Assembly (NCBI GenBank): GCA_025267735.1 | Contig: CM046308.1 | Coordinates: 39,359,267-39,423,266 of the forward strand | DNA from: Mactra quadrangularis | Taxonomy: Eukaryota > Mollusca > Bivalvia > Venerida > Mactridae | Direction of reading: 5' to 3' | DNA: 64,000 nt | Shown: piece by piece, positions 1-13,494 of the stretch | How positions within the stretch are numbered: position 1 is the first letter of the stretch | How the letters are laid out: the number at the start of each line of letters is the position of its first letter | Notes under the pieces: generated by a model | Database searches by the model: none | What the model was told of the DNA's origin: nothing | Seen by the model: only the letters and a program-made list of their open reading frames with translations | Position numbers and translations under genes: made by a program

Positions 1-507
1 ACGACAATTGGTCAGATGGAAGAAAATGGCCACCATACAGAGGATAAAAGGATTAAGATTCCGCTATTGCTCGTATGTTTTACGTTTGGTTTAATCTATG
101 TCACTCAATGAAAGGATCCGAGTTGTTAAGTTGACATTACCTCTTTGTCGGAGATACTGCTTGATAAGATTACAAAAAGAAATACAAAATTAATGTCTGG
201 TTGCACCAGCAGAATTACTGTATATCAATTTTCTGTTGGAAAAATACTTTAAAACACTTGGCACCAAAAATAATAACGATAGTAAACTGTAGTCTGAGCA
301 CTATTTCAATATTCATAAGGTAACTTAAGAAATCCCTCGTGTACAAAATATCTGTACTAAAGGGTAAGGTCAAGATGTTTCTTTATTAGGGTGGATGGTT
401 TTGTAAGTGATTGACATTGCACGGACTTGTTGACTCATTGCGCCAGGAAAGCACCTGTCATTGTTCTGGTCATCTAATGATTATTGTTTATATGTATGTG
501 CTCAGTC

Positions 508-530
508 CTACTTATGCCGTATAAGTAGGC
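508..530. other. Conserved perfect hairpin in macrosatellite leader
   Basis: A 9-bp perfect inverted repeat, cctacttat / ataagtagg, with a 5-base loop (gccgt). It is unchanged in units 2 (3961-3983) and 3 (8593-8615). Two weaker stems (cccaca/tgtggg and cgggagg-type) lie within 250 bp downstream in every unit. The function is unknown. Confidence 0.7.
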
Positions 531-1514
531 TTAATGCATTAAGTTTTACCTTTGGTCATTAATAAGAAGTTTCAAAATTAAATATGACAAAATTCAGCTA
601 GGTTAAGGTACTGGTACTGGTATAGGGTGCCAAATGTACCTCCCACACCAAGATGGATGTGGGCGAGCACATCTTTGAACAATTTTCTGCCGGTGGTCAG
701 TAGGTCTTATACTTCCTTGTTGCTCCTAACCGAGTAATCGGGAGGTATATTTTTTGCCGGTCAGCGATGACAAAGACATTACTGGTTATTGAGATCCAAT
801 TGGTTGGCTTGTCTGGTTAATCACTTACAAGGTCATCACTATCACCATATATGTAAACAAAAAACATTGAAAATGATAACTTCATTGTCAAAACACAAGT
901 AGAACATTGAGTGTTCTATTAGGTTAAAGTACCTTTACATAATGTAAGAACTATATCTCCTGTATCCTTAACTGGCCAGTAAGATAGAACTATCCTAACT
1001 TCATCAAGCACTGACAATAGTGTGCCACTGGTTATAACTGTGATATATTTACGAGATCCTCATTGGACTATTAAGTATATTTCTGTACGGTTAAATAAAC
1101 AATGTCACATCACAAAATTAAATATTTCTAGACAAATGATGCACAACGTATAATCATTCACATAATAACCATGATTATCATAAGAATATATTTATTGCTA
1201 GTTTCTGAGAAATAAAGTTATCACCATTAGTTATCATACAAAGTAGACATATAGTCTACTGGATGTACAATGTATACAGAAAGTCTGACACTTGTATGCG
1301 CATCTTACAAAAGGTAGAGTACTTACTGAAGGTATCCTTAGTTATGTTTACTTCTATCTAACTCTTTCTTTTTCATATCAGCCTCTATATTCAACGCAGT
1401 AGTCAAAAGTTTAGAAAACTACAACTTCTCTACTCCATTCATCATGTTATCTTCGTTTGTATCAGGAAACTGATAGTAATGCCCAAAAAAAGTGGCTATT
1501 CTATACCAGTATAT

Positions 1515-2395
1515 TGCATTAAACATATTCTATGCATTAATCATACTCTGTTCATTAAACATACTCTATTCATTAAACATTCTCCATTCATTGAACATTT
1601 CCATTTACTAAACATATTCTATTCATTAAACATATTCTATTCATTAAACATTCTCTATTCATTAAATACACCCTATTCATTAAACATATTCTGTTCATTA
1701 AACATACTCTATCCATTAAACATTCTCTATCCATTAAACATAATTATTCTATTCATAAAACATTTCTATTCATTAAATACACTCTATGCATTAAACATAT
1801 TCTATCTATTAAACATACCTTATCCATTAAACATTCTCTATCCATAAAACATTCTCTATGCATTAAACATAATTATTCTATTCATTAAACACACCCTATT
1901 CATTGAACATTTCTTTGCATTAAACATTCTCTATCCATTAAACATACTCGTTGCATTAAACATACTCTTTGCATTAAACATACTCTTTGCATTAAACATA
2001 CTCTTTGCATTAAACATACTCTATGCATTAAACATTCTCTATTCATTAAACATTCTCTATCCATTAAACATTCTCTATCCATTAAACCAACTTTTTGCAT
2101 TAAACATACTCAATGCATTTATCATGCTCTTTGCATTAAACATACTCTTTGCATTAAACATTCTCTATGCATTAAACATTCTCTATCCATTAAACCTACT
2201 CTTTGCATTAAACATACACTTTGCATTAAACATACTCTATGCATTAAACATACTCTATGCATTAAACCTATTCTATTCATTAAACCTACTCTATGCATTA
2301 AACATACTCTATTCATTAAACATACTCTATTCATTAAACATACTCTATGCATTAAACATACTCTATTCATTAAACATACTCTATTCATCAAACTT
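1515..2395. repeat. 18-bp minisatellite array, unit 1
   Basis: About 48 tandem copies of the 18-mer cattaaacatactctatt. One position varies strongly between t, g and c (ctatTcatt, ctatGcatt, ctatCcatt), and other variants (ctttgcatt, cattctc) recur. Because 18 is six codons, three of the six frames stay open over long stretches. The resulting peptide repeats (I-K-H-T-L-F, L-N-I-L-Y-S and antisense M-N-R-V-C-L) are judged not to be genes. Confidence 0.95.
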
Positions 2396-3454
2396 TTACA
2401 ACAAAAATATATCTTTTAAATGCATGTGTGATTTGAGAACATTTATTTTACTATTTCCCACTGAAAATACCCGGTATACATTTAAAACTACTTAAACCTT
2501 TGTATGAACTAAAGTTTACATAAAACAAATAAACAATAAATGAGTATTACTTATTTCAAACACCAAACTTCGTATATTTCATTTCTTTGACACACAAACT
2601 CTCAAAATGAGATATTTCATTTTCAAAAAAACAGCACATCTTTCTTTCTGTGTCATTGTAATACCCACTAGGTAAAAACAAAAGATAACCCCAAAACCAT
2701 AAAATGTATTTATTTCTATCTTTGTCGCTGTATGACACACAAACTCACCAAAATAAGATATTTTATTCTCACAAAACAGCACATCTTGGTTTCTTTCTTC
2801 TTGTGTCATTTTTCCCAAAGGCACACTTGGTAAGTATTTATGAAAGCCATTAAACCTTAATGTTTTTTTGTTTCTATCTTTGTCGCTGTATGACACACAC
2901 ACTCACGAAATAAGATATTATATTCCCACAAAACAGCACATATATTGTTTTCCTTCTTCTTGTGTCATTGTATGATTTAAAGACCCACTAGGTAACCATT
3001 AAACCATAAAATGTTCTTTGTTTCTATCTTTGTCGCTGTATGACACGCAATCTCACAAAATGGGAAATTCCATTACCACAAAACAGCACTTCTATTCTTT
3101 AATATCTATATCTAATATCTGTCTGTGTCATTGTTTCACCGACTAGGTAAGTATTTAAGTATTTAAACGATAAAATGTTTTTGTTTCTATTGTTGACGCT
3201 GTATGACACACAAATAAGTAAAATTGTTCAACACAACTGTTGATATCATTTCTATCTTTGTCGCTGTATGACCTTTATAAAGCATAGGTATTTTTTTATT
3301 TGTTCGGGACGCCAGCCAGTTCCTTTGTCGTTGTATGACTACAATGCCCTCTATAAACAATACTGGTTGGCCACAAACACAAAAACTGGTGTTTAAATTT
3401 CTTTCCTTGTCTCTATCTGTGATACACAAACGTGCTCATTAAATTCTATCCTAT
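2396..3454. repeat. Link plus 150-160 bp sub-repeats, unit 1
   Basis: About 300 bp of AT-rich link is followed by diverged tandem copies sharing the core tttgtcgctgtatgacac (near 2720, 2879 and 3029). Shorter 60-80 bp variants follow to about 3340. Each full copy also carries a second related motif, tgtgtcattgta, and a ccactaggtaa box. No gene is supported. Confidence 0.85.
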
Positions 3455-4965
3455 ACGACAATTGGTCAGATGGAAGAAAATGGCCACCATACAGAGGATA
3501 AAAGGATTAAGATTCCGCTATTGCTCGTATGTTTTACGTTTGGTTTAATCTATGTCACTCAATGAAAGGATCCGAGTTGTTAAGTTGACATTACCTCTTT
3601 GTCGGAGATACTGCTTGATAAGATTACAAAAAGAAATACAAAATTAATGTCTGGTTGCACCAGCAGAATTACTGTATATCAATTTTCTGTTGGAAAAATA
3701 CTTTAAAACACTTGGCACCAAAAATAATAACGATAGTAAACTGTAGTCTGAGCACTATTTCAATATTCATAAGGTAACTTAAGAAATCCCTCGTGTACAA
3801 AATATCTGTACTAAAGGGTAAGGTCAAGATGTTTCTTTATTAGGGTGGATGGTTTTGTAAGTGATTGACATTGCACGGACTTGTTGACTCATTGCGCCAG
3901 GAAAGCACCTGTCATTGTTCTGGTCATCTAATGATTATTGTTTATATGTATGTGCTCAGTCCTACTTATGCCGTATAAGTAGGCTTAATGCATTAAGTTT
4001 TACCTTTGGTCATTAATAAGAAGTTTCAAAATTAAATATGACAAAATTCAGCTAGGTTAAGGTACTGGTACTGGTATAGGGTGCCAAATGTACCTCCCAC
4101 ACCAAGATGGATGTGGGCGAGCACATCTTTGAACAATTTTCTGCCGGTGGTCAGTAGGTCTTATACTTCCTTGTTGCTCCTAACCGAGTAATCGGGAGGT
4201 ATATTTTTTGCCGGTCAGCGATGACAAAGACATTACTGGTTATTGAGATCCAATTGGTTGGCTTGTCTGGTTAATCACTTACAAGGTCATCACTATCACC
4301 ATATATGTAAACAAAAAACATTGAAAATGATAACTTCATTGTCAAAACACAAGTAGAACATTGAGTGTTCTATTAGGTTAAAGTACCTTACATAATGTAA
4401 GAACTATATCTCCTGTATCCTTAACTGGCCAGTAAGATAGAACTATCCTAACTTCATCAAGCACTGACAATAGTGTGCCACTGGTTATAACTGTGATATA
4501 TTTACGAGATCCTCATTGGACTATTAAGTATATTACTGTACGGTTAAATAAACAATGTCACATCACAAAATTAAATATTTCTAGACAAATGATGCACAAC
4601 GTATAATCATTCACATAATAACCATGATTATCATAAGAATATATTTATTGCTAGTTTCTGAGAAATAAAGTTATCACCATTAGTTATCATACAAAGTAGA
4701 CATATAGTCTACTGGATGTACAATGTATACAGAAAGTCTGACACTTGTATGCGCATCTTACAAAAGGTAGAGTACTTACTGAAGGTATCCTTAGTTGTGT
4801 TTACTTCTATCTAACTCTTTCTTTTTCATATCAGCCTCTATGTTCAATGCAGTAGTCAAAAGTTTAGAAAACTACAACTTCTCTACTCCATTCATCATGT
4901 TATCTTCGTTTGTATCAGGAAACTGATAGTAATGCCCAAATAAGTGGCTATTCTATACCAGTATA

Positions 4966-6555
4966 TTGCATTAAACATATTCTATGCTTTAAACATACTC
5001 TGTTCATTAAACATACTCTATTCACTAAACATATTCTATTCATTAAACATATTCTATTCTATTCATTAAACATTCTCTATTCATTAAATACACCCTATTC
5101 ATTAAACATATTCTATTCATTAAACATACTCTATCCATTAAACATAATTATTCTATTCATTAAACATTCTCTATTCATTAAATACACTCTATGCATTAAA
5201 CATATTCTATCAATTAAACATACTCTATCCATTAAACATTCTCTATCCATTAAACATTCTCTATGCATTAAACATTTTCTATTCATTAAACACACCCTAT
5301 TCATTGAACATTTCTTTGCATTAAACAGTCTCTATCCATTAAACATACTCTTTGCATTAAACATACTCTATGCATTAAACATACTCTTTGCATTAAACAT
5401 TCTCTTTGCAATAACCATACTCTATGCATTAAACATTCTTTATTCATTAAACATTCTCTATCTATTAAACATTCTCTATCCATTAAACCTACTCTTTGCA
5501 TTAAACATACTCAATGCATTTATCATACTCTTTGCATTAAACATACTCTTTGCATTAAACATTCTCTATCCATTAAACATTCTCTATCCATTAAACCTAC
5601 TCTTTGCATTAAACATACACTTTGCATTAAGCATATTCTATGCATTAAACATACTCTCTGCATTAAACCTATTCTATTCATTAAACCTACTCTATGCATT
5701 AAACATACTCTATTCATTAAACATACTCTATTCATTAAACATACTCTATCCATTAAACATAATTATTCTATTCATTAAACATTCTCTATTCATTAAATAC
5801 ACTCTATGCATTAAACATATTCTATTAATTAAACATACTCTATCCATTAAACATTCTCTATCCATTAAACATTCTCTATGCATTAAACATTTTCTATTCA
5901 TTAAACACACCCTATTCATTGAACATTTCTTTGCATTAAACAGTCTCTATCCATTAAACATACTCTTTGCATTAAACATACTCTATGCATTAAACATACT
6001 CTTTGCATTAAACATTCTCTTTGCAATAAACATACTCTATGCATTAAACATTCTTTATTCATTAAACATTCTCTATCTATTAAACATTCTCTATCCATTA
6101 AACCTACTCTTTGCATTAAACATACTCAATGCATTTATCATACTCTTTGCATTAAACATACTCTTTGCATTAAACATTCTCTATCCATTAAACATTCTCT
6201 ATCCATTAAACCTACTCTTTGCATTAAACATACACTTTGCATTAAGCATATTCTATGCATTAAACATACTCTCTGCATTAAACCTATTCTATTCATTAAA
6301 CCTACTCTATGCATTAAACATACTCTATTCATTAAACATACTCTATTCATTAAACATACTCTATGCAATAAACATACTCTATTCATTAAACATACTCTAT
6401 TCATTAAATATACTCTTTGCATTAAACATACTCTATGCATTAATCATACTCTTTGCATTAAATATACTCTATTCATTAAACATACTCTTTATTCATTAAA
6501 CATACTCTTTGCATTAAACATACTCTATGCATTAATCATACTCTCTTCATTAAAC
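4966..6555. repeat. 18-bp minisatellite array, unit 2
   Basis: About 88 copies of the same 18-mer as unit 1. A 615-bp block is directly duplicated (aattattctattcattaaac starts at 5146 and again at 5761). The phase is kept so well that one frame reads open for 529 codons (4910-6499) and three antisense frames stay open for 66-100 codons. This is explained by the period, not by coding selection. Confidence 0.95.
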
Positions 6556-6867
6556 GTTTACAACAAAAATATATATTTTAAATTCATGTGTGATTTGAGA
6601 ACATTTATTTTACTATTTCCCACTGAAAATACCCGGTATACATTTAAAACTACCTAAACCTTTGTATGAACTAAAGTTTACATAAAACATATAAACAATA
6701 AATGAGTATTACTTATTTCAAACACCAAACTTCGTATATTTCATTTCTTTGACACACAAACTCTCAAAATGAGATATTTCATTTTCAAAAAACCAGCACA
6801 TCTTTCTTTCTGTGTCATTGTAATACCCACTAGGTAAAACCAAAAGATAACCCCAAAACCATAAAAT

Positions 6868-7960
6868 GTATTTATTTCTATCTTTGTCGCTGTATGACAC
6901 ACAAACTCACCAAAATAAGATATTTTATTCTCACAAAACAGCACATCTTGGTTTCTTTCTTCTTGTGTCATTTTTCCCAAAGGCACACTTGGTAAGTACT
7001 TATGAAAGCCATTAAACCTTAATGTTTTTTTGTTTCTATCTTTGTCGCTGTATGACACACAAACTCACGAAATAAGATATTATATTCCCACAAAACAGCA
7101 CATCTGTTGTTTTCCTTCTTCTTGTGTCATTGTATGATTTAAAGACCCGCTAGGTAACCATTAAACCATAAAATGTTCTTTGCTTCTATCTTTGTCGCTG
7201 TATGACACACAAACTCACGAAATAAGATATTAGATTCCCACAAAATAGTACATTTATTGTTTTCCTTCTTCTTGTGTCATTGTATGATTTAAGGACCTAC
7301 TAGGTAACCATTAAACCATTAAATGTTCTTTGTTTCTATCTTTGTCGCTATATGACACATAAGCTCACGAAATTAAATATTTTATTTTCCCAAAACACCA
7401 CACTTATTGTTTTCTTTCTTCCTGTGTCATTGTATTACCCACCTGCCCACATGGTAAGTATTTAAAAAAAGTCAAAACACCACAAATGTTCTATGTTTCT
7501 ATCTTCGTCACTGTCTGACACACATAAACTCACACTATAATATATTTTATTCCCACAAAACAGCACATTTATTGCTTTTTTCCTGTGTCATTGTATTACC
7601 CTCTAGATTAGTATAAACAAAAAAACTAAAACCAAACAAATGCTCTTTGTTTCTATCTTTGTCGCTGTATGACACACAATCTCACAAAATGGGAAATTCC
7701 ATTACCACAAAACAGCACTTCTATTCTTTAATATCTATATCTAATATCTGTCTGTGTCATTGTTTCACCGACTAGGTAAGTATTTAGGTATTTAAACGAT
7801 AAAATGTTTTTGTTTCTATTTTTGTCGCTGTATGACACACAAATAAGTAAAATTGTTCAACACAACTGTTGATATCATTTCTATCTTTGTCGCTGTATGA
7901 CCTTTATAAAGCATAGGTACTGTTTTATTTGTTCGGGACGCCAGCCAGTTCCTTTGTCGT
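6868..7960. repeat. 150-163 bp tandem sub-repeat, unit 2
   Basis: The core tttgtcgctgtatgac recurs at about 6883, 7041, 7191, 7341, 7504, 7658, 7821 and 7885. Spacings are 158, 150, 150, about 162, 154, 163 and 64 bp. Between cores are a conserved cccacaaaacagcaca box and a tgtgtcattgta box. The unit-1 counterpart has about three fewer copies. Confidence 0.88.
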
Positions 7961-8084
7961 TGTATGACTACAATGTCCTCTATAAACAATATACTAGTTG
8001 GCCACAAACACAAAAACTGGTGTTTAAATTTCTTTCCTTGTCTCTATCTGTGATACACAAACGTGCTCATTAAATTCTATCCCA

Positions 8085-10768
8085 TACGGCAATTGGTCAG
8101 ATGGAAGAAAATGGCCAGAAATACAGAGGATAAAAGGATTAATATTCCGCTATTGCTCGTATGTTTTACGTTTGGTTTAGTCTATGTCACTCAATGAAAG
8201 GATCCTAGTTGCTAAGTTGACATTACCTCTTTGTCGGAGATACTGCTTGATAAAATGACAAAAAGAAATACAAAATTAAAGTATGGTTGCACCAGCAGAA
8301 TTATTATATATCAATATTCTGTTGGAAAAATACTTTAAAACACTTGGCACAAAAAATAATAACGATAGTAAACTGTAGTCTGAGCACTATTTCAGTATTC
8401 ATAAGGTAACTTAAGAAATCCCTCGTGTACAATATATCTGTACTAAAGGGTAAGGTCAAGATGTTTCTTTATTAGGGTGGATGGTTTTGTAAGTGATTGA
8501 CATTGCACGGACTTGTTGACTCATTGCGCCAGGAAAGCACCTGTCATTGTTCTGGTCATCTAATGATTATTGTTTATATGTATGTGCTCAGTCCTACTTA
8601 TGCCGTATAAGTAGGCTTAATGCATTAAGTTTTACCTTTGGTCATTAATAAGAAGTTTCAAAATTAAATATAACAAAATTCAGCTAGGTTAAGGTACTGG
8701 TACTGGTATAGGGTGCCAAATGTACCTCCCACACCAAGATGGATGTGGGCGAGCACATCTTTGAACAATTTTCTGCCGGTGGTCAGTAGGTCTTATACTT
8801 CCTTGTTGCTCCTAACCGAGTAATCGGGAGGTATATTTTTCGCCGGTCAGCGATGACAAAGACATTACTGGTTATTGAGATCCAATTGGTTGGCTTGTCT
8901 GGTTAATCACTTACAAGGTCATCACTATCACCATATATGTAAACAAACAACATTGAAAATGATAACTTCATTGTCAAAACACAAGTAGAACATTGAGTGT
9001 TCTATTAGGTTAAAGTACCTTTACATAATGTAAGAACTATATCTCCTGTATCCTTAACTGGCCAGTAAGATAGAACTATCCTAACTTCATCAAGCACTGA
9101 CAATAGTGTGCCACTGGTTATAACTAAGATATATTTACGAGATCCTCATTGGACTATTAAAGTATATTACTGTACGGTTAAATAAACAATGTCACATCAC
9201 AAAATTAAATATTTCTAGACAAATAATGCACAACGTATAATCATTCACATAATAACCATGATTATCATATGAAGATTAATTGCTAGTTTCTTCGAAATAA
9301 AGTTATCACCATTAGTTATCATACAAAGTAGACATTTAGTCTACTGGATGTACAATGTATACTGAAAGTCTGACATTTGTATGCGCATCTTACAAAAGGT
9401 AGAGTACTTACTAAAGGGATCCTTAGTTGTGTTGACTTCTATCTAACTCTTTCTTTTTCATATCAGCCTCTCTGTTCAATGCAGTAGGCAAAAGTTTAAA
9501 AAACTACAACTTCTCTACTCTATTCATTATGTTATCTTCGTTTGTATCAGGAAACTGATGGTAATGCCCAATCATTTGGCTATTCTATACCAGTATATTG
9601 CATTAAACATACTCTATTCATTAATCATACTATATGCATTAAACATACTCTATGCATTAAACATACTCTGTGCATTAAACATACTCTATGCATTAAACAC
9701 ACCCTATTCATTGAACATTTCTATTCACTAAACATATTGTATTCATTAAACATATTCTATTCATGAAACATACTCTATTCATTAAACATACTCTATTCAT
9801 TAAACATACTCTATGCGTTAAACATATTCTATTCATTAAACATACTCTATGCATTAAACATATTCTATTCATTAAACATACTCTATCCATTAAACATACT
9901 CTATTCATTAAACATACTCTATGCATTAAACATATTCTATTCATTAAACATACTCTATCCATTAAACATACTCTATGCATTAAACACACCCTATTCATTA
10001 AACATACTCTATTCATTAAGCATACTCTATGCATTACACACACTCTATTCATTAAACATACTATATGCATTAAACATACTCTATGCATTAAACATACTCT
10101 GTGCATTAAACATATTCTATTCATTAAACATACTCTATCCATTAAACATACTCTATTCATTAAACACACCCTATTCATTAAACATACTCTATTCATTAAG
10201 CATACTCTATGCATTAAACATATTCTATTCATTAAACTTACTCTATCCATTAAACATACTCTATTCATTAAACACACCCTATTCATTAAACATACTCTAT
10301 CCATTAAACATACTCTATTCATTAAACACACCCTATTCATTAAACATACTCTATTCATTAAACATACTCTATGCATTAAACATACTCTGTGCATTAAACA
10401 TACTCTATGCATTAAACACACCCTATTCATTGAACATTTATATTCACTAAACATATTGTATTCATTAAACATACTCTATCCATTAAACATACTCTATTCA
10501 TTAAACATACTCTATCCATTAAACATATTGTATTCATAAACATACTCTATTCATTAACCATACTCTATTCATTAAACTTACTCTATTCATTAATCATACT
10601 CTATTCATTAAACATAGTCTATTCCAGAAACTTTAACAACAAAAATATATATTTTAAATGCACGTGTGCTTTGAGAACATTTATTTTACTATTTCCCACT
10701 GAAAATACCCGGTATACATTTAAAACTACTGAAACCTTTGTATGAACTAAAGTTTACATAAAACAGAA
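8085..10768. repeat. Macrosatellite unit 3 (truncated)
   Basis: Opens with acggcaattggtc and follows units 1 and 2 through the leader, the 18-bp array and about 140 bp of link. It then stops near 10768, so the 150-163 bp sub-repeat part is missing. It shows more substitutions against units 1 and 2 than they show against each other. This is therefore the more diverged edge of the array, or the edge where homogenisation stops. Confidence 0.9.
9597..10628. repeat. 18-bp minisatellite array, unit 3
   Basis: About 57 copies of the 18-mer. A larger pattern of about 720 bp (40 monomers) is visible: the variant string containing cattgaacat, cactaaacat and attgtattc occurs near 9711 and again near 10430. 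Open frames of about 255 codons exist on both strands (9763-10539 plus, 9708-10472 minus). They are period artefacts. Confidence 0.95.
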
Positions 10769-13494
10769 GCTTCAAATAAAATATACTCACGCATGAAACA
10801 TACTCTTTAAAATTGAGTCGTTCGTTACATAAAACATATTTTACTCGAAACAAACTTCGTCTTTACCTAAAACATAATCTTTCCACGAAACAGCTATTTT
10901 ACATATTATATATCTTTTATATAAAACAGTATCATTTTAAAACGAAGCATTGGTCTTTCCGCATAAAATATACTTTCTACAACAATCTAATAAACCTACT
11001 CTTGTCTATCAAAGGACAATTTTTTTCTAATTTCAGTATTAGAACAAGTAAGTGTTTTATAATTTACGTTGTTGAGTTTATGTTAAAGGTTTATTTTACT
11101 TTAATTTTATAAGAATATCAAGAGATACTACTCTTAGTGAATAACACATGCAATCAAACCAAATGTGAAACTTGCTGAAGTAGCACGAGGTGTTCCAATT
11201 ATAGTACTTGAAATGAACATTTCTCAATTATAAACTGTTGTACATTTCATTGATCTTTTGTAGTGATAATATTGGTACAGTTGTATACTAGTGCACGTTT
11301 GAATCTAGCTACCTGGGTTGCATTCCCGGTAGACTATGTAATTAGATACTTTAGTCAGTTATCTTTTCCTGATAAAATCTGAAGCAATCCAATTGGTAAG
11401 TAGGTCCTTACAGTTGGAAACCTCGGATTTTATCATTGAATTCCTATGTAAGGATAACAAAATATTTCATCTAATATCTTTCTTGTTAATGAAGATATTT
11501 AACAGAAGTGGTGAAATTTAGATAGTTCTTTACCCTAAAAATACTTAGCTTGAATTTCAAACAAATTAAATGTTTTACAAAAAAGTTATTTAAGATTAAA
11601 TTTAGCAAACTGACATTGAAAGTAAGAGTAATATCCGAGTAATCCTAGATGACCTATTTGGAGAGTATACAAGGGGAAATAACAGACTAAAGTCCCTTAT
11701 TCTCTTCCATGAAAATCCAACAAAGTTGTAGGGATAAGTTGTGGACACCTCGTGAGAGGGGCGAGTACTGGTATTAGATAAATGTCCAGGAAAGCTGGTT
11801 ACATTAAACGATCGCTTTACATAATCTATTAAAGTGTTGATAAAGGACATAATACTAGTTAAGGCTTTTTTCTTCAAGTTGCGTTATCTATAAATACTGA
11901 ACTACAATGTAAAAGATTGTGATTGTACACATTTTTGTGTTAGTATATTAAATAAAAATTTAGGTTTTTGTCGTTTAATTTTGTCACAGGAACATTTCAG
12001 CTCTGAAATATACCTGTTATTGGTTTTAAAGAAATACAGACTGTAATCCTGTTTGGTTCGCATATTGATAACCTAGTGTACCTAAAGGTAAGTTATATCA
12101 ATTTCATAGTCCGTTTTGTCTCAACTGACAAAGCATGGACTAAATGTTATTGCCAGTATAGCTCGCTTTTGATAATTTGAGACATTGTTTACATATTTTG
12201 GACTTACGTATTGTTTAAGATAGGGAGGTCAGTGGGCCAATTTATTTGAATATGATATTCTCTGGCGGCGGTTTCTTTTTGGCGGTTTGGCCGTCCAGAT
12301 ATGTCATTCGGTAGAAATACTTAATATAGTTAATTAGCTTATGTACATTATTAGATCTCATGTTATGACATAAAAATAAATGCCCACTTCAATCAATCTA
12401 AAACTGCGTTGTGTTATAGCTCATCCCATACAAGTTCAACCCAGTCTGTTTTCGTTATGTAAATTTGGACAATTCATAAAATTAACAACACTTAGTAATA
12501 AATACGTAAATTTCCCAGGCTGTAGAGACAACGTACCTACAAAATAAAGGTTTATTTTTCACTGATTCAAATCCCAATTATTGCGCATTTCTAATTTTAA
12601 TTTATAGCTTTGTAATTGAGTTGTTGCACATAAATTGATAAGATAAAAGCGATATATAACTAGATTTGATACACTCTCATAATACACGATTATCTATACT
12701 TGTACATGTATCAATGCACATGTACTTAGTGTACTTGAAAACTATGGCGACGACAATGATGATGATGATAAAAAACTTTTTTATAGTCTGATACTGTGAA
12801 AATTTTAGAAGTACAATGTACAATCAGATATCAGTATTTTTTTATATTTTTCTATGACCACAGCATATTTGAGTATAAATGGAATTCTACCTTAAATTGA
12901 TGTTAGTGACCAGTAGAATTGAATAATTAGACAAGATCGGGGTAACTTATGTCACAGTCATCTGTGCATTTGATAGATTAATCAGTCAAAATATCGTATC
13001 AATGTTAATGTTTCTTGTTTGTATCGTTTCAGAATGTTGGGGACAGAAGTACTGATCAAACAATTTTCAACTATTATTATCTACAGTGTTTTATGGAAGA
13101 ATCAACACTATGAGTTCTATGTAAATGTTATTAATTGGCCTGCCTTTTCTAACAAGTCGTCTCGGACATTTTGTCCTTGAGATGTTTGTTGTCCAAGTAA
13201 AAAGACGAAATTGTTTGTTGTTTTATTACTTCAATGCTTTTCACAAAAATATAGTTCTGTTTTATTAACTTGTCACAACTTAAATAATTTCAGGTCACTG
13301 AAGCTGTTGTTTTTAACTCTTTTCGAACTTGTTATTTTCCTGATATTCAAATTCGCCGCATATATATTTAAATCATCAAATATTAATATTGTTCGTTGAC
13401 TCAATGGTTAAAAAGAAGATAAATTACAACACATTCAGTAAACAAGTAATTATTCAAATTGTAACAGTTTAATAAAACAGAACAATGATGTCTA
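10769..13494. other. Non-coding stretch between macrosatellite and 41-bp satellite
   Basis: AT-rich sequence without a supportable gene. The first 300 bp contain scattered ataaaacatattttac-like words that may be decayed relatives of the 18-bp monomer. One MITE (11345-11696) is present. The open frames here (10813-11112, 11602-11877, 13211-13399) lack splice, codon or homology support. Confidence 0.6.
11345..11696. mobile_element. PIF/Harbinger-like MITE, family 2, copy A
   Basis: A 352-bp element bounded by the trinucleotide TTA on both sides (11342-11344 and 11697-11699). Its inverted ends read gatactttagtcagttat and, on the opposite strand, gggactttagtctgttat. It is related to the element at 44500-44780. 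A 3-bp TWA target duplication is typical of PIF/Harbinger; the assignment is inferred from that alone. Confidence 0.72.

Larger units (their letters stand above)
1..3454. repeat. Macrosatellite unit 1 (3454 bp)
   Basis: First of three tandem units. The window begins at the same base (acgacaattggtc...) that opens unit 2 at 3455. Parts in order: a leader of about 1.5 kb with no long open frame, an 18-bp minisatellite (about 1515-2395), a 300-bp link, and a 150-160 bp sub-repeat region (about 2713-3340). By eye the leader is almost identical to that of unit 2, differing by scattered single bases, so the duplication looks recent. No gene is supported in it. Confidence 0.93.
3455..8084. repeat. 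Macrosatellite unit 2 (4630 bp)
   Basis: Same order of parts as unit 1 but 1176 bp longer. The extra length has two visible sources. The 18-bp array contains a 615-bp internal duplication (5146 onward repeated at 5761 onward), and the 150-163 bp sub-repeat has about three additional copies. Confidence 0.93.

Noticed and set aside
4910..6499. 529-codon frame and other long frames over the 18-bp arrays as a repeat protein gene
   Set aside because: Openness is forced by the 18-bp period. Three frames on two strands are open at once, there is no splice or start context, and copies differ by frame-breaking changes.
11602..11877. 91-codon minus-strand frame
   Set aside because: Mostly inside a MITE; no start context or homology.
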